This document shows positions 34,477-34,729 of a stretch of 34,729 nt of DNA, in pieces. The stretch spans positions 1-34,729 of the forward strand of contig CAZCXZ010000026.1 of assembly GCA_964502705.1 (NCBI GenBank), in the 5' to 3' direction. Numbering within the stretch: position 1 is the stretch's first letter; each line of letters starts with the position of its first letter. Below the pieces are notes generated by a model. It did no database searches. It was not told the DNA's origin and saw only the letters and a program-made list of their open reading frames with translations. The DNA comes from Berkiella sp964502705. Lineage in GTDB: Bacteria > Pseudomonadota > Gammaproteobacteria > Berkiellales > Berkiellaceae. The position numbers and the translations under genes are program-made.

Positions 34477-34538
34477 TAATTAATGACGTAGTGACTGTTA
34501 ATTCAGTAACTGCATGAAAGAGCCAGGAGCATTAAATT

Positions 34539-34729
34539 ATGCCACAAGTAATTAATACGAATATTGCGTCTATTAATGCGCAACGTAACTTAACGAAATC
34601 CGGTGAAATGTTAGCAACTTCCTTACAACGCTTATCATCAGGTCTTCGAATTAACAGTGCGAAAGACGATGCTGCGGGTCTTGAAATTTCTACACGATTC
34701 ACATCGCAAATCCAAGGTTTATCACAAGC
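34539..34729 (+). CDS. fliC: Flagellin, 5' part only
   Basis: The ATG follows AGGAG by ten bases and opens MPQVINTNIASINAQRNL, then LQRLSSGLRINSAKDDAAGL, the universal flagellin D0/D1 start. Only the first 63 codons lie in the window; the frame is open at the end. Flagellin is the filament subunit. It is separated from flgL by the copper module. Whether it carries the outer-domain insert found in FlgE, FlgK and FlgL cannot be seen here. Confidence 0.95.
   Translation, partial: MPQVINTNIASINAQRNLTKSGEMLATSLQRLSSGLRINSAKDDAAGLEISTRFTSQIQGLSQ

Noticed and set aside
1..34729. CRISPR array, insertion sequence, integrase or plasmid origin
   Set aside because: No regularly spaced repeats with unique spacers, no transposase or recombinase gene and no iteron-like cluster are visible; the only tandem arrays are the LRR units.

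Overview
The window looks like a chromosomal segment from an AT-rich gammaproteobacterium of the Legionellales (Legionella, Coxiella or Berkiella-like). Three things support this: an orphan IcmL/DotI-like periplasmic protein, a run of ankyrin, F-box-like and leucine-rich-repeat proteins of the kind these bacteria deliver into eukaryotic hosts, and a gammaproteobacterial flagellar gene order. The genus cannot be settled from the sequence alone.

Layout. (1) 1-2174: a small membrane protein, then a minus-strand pair of an HNH-type nuclease and a SIR2-like protein, ending at the 3' end of a tRNA-Arg(CCT) gene. This is a plausible two-gene anti-phage cassette. (2) 2250-9450: minus-strand genes for a 44-residue membrane peptide, an ankyrin protein with a transglutaminase/papain-like Cys-His-Asp triad, two unrecognised effector-like proteins, and the IcmL-like protein. 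About 1.5 kb of decayed sequence follows, holding at least one frameshifted remnant. (3) 9450-12317: a tandem pair of plus-strand F-box-like/LRR paralogs. The second is broken by a frameshift inside the LRR array. (4) 12473-27366: the flagellar block. A PilZ/YcgR-like protein, flgN, flgM and flgA lie on the minus strand. They diverge from flgBCDEFGHIJKL on the plus strand, with a sigma-54-type promoter on each side of the divergence. (5) 27454-34252: a copper-handling module between flgL and flagellin. An anchored cupredoxin and a CopA P1B-ATPase are on the minus strand. Divergent to them are a DUF6488-like secreted protein, a DUF2231-like membrane protein, a Met/His-rich secreted protein, a TolC-family lipoprotein and a Tat-exported multicopper oxidase. 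(6) 34539-end: the 5' end of a flagellin gene.

How the parts work together. The flagellar genes encode the rod, hook, P and L rings, hook-filament junction, the FlgM/FlgN control pair and a c-di-GMP-responsive brake-like protein. The copper genes would pump Cu(I) out of the cytoplasm (CopA), bind or oxidise it in the periplasm (cupredoxin, Met/His-rich protein, multicopper oxidase) and possibly pass it across the outer membrane (TolC-like). The ankyrin, LRR and unknown proteins are inferred, not shown, to be type IVB-secreted effectors.

Most notable observations: a homologous insert of about 185 residues shared by FlgE, FlgK and FlgL; the ankyrin-transglutaminase-like protein; the F-box/LRR pair with basic, nuclear-localisation-like tails and a two-unit higher-order repeat; and the HNH plus SIR2-like pair beside a tRNA. 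A 10-N assembly gap lies inside flgF.
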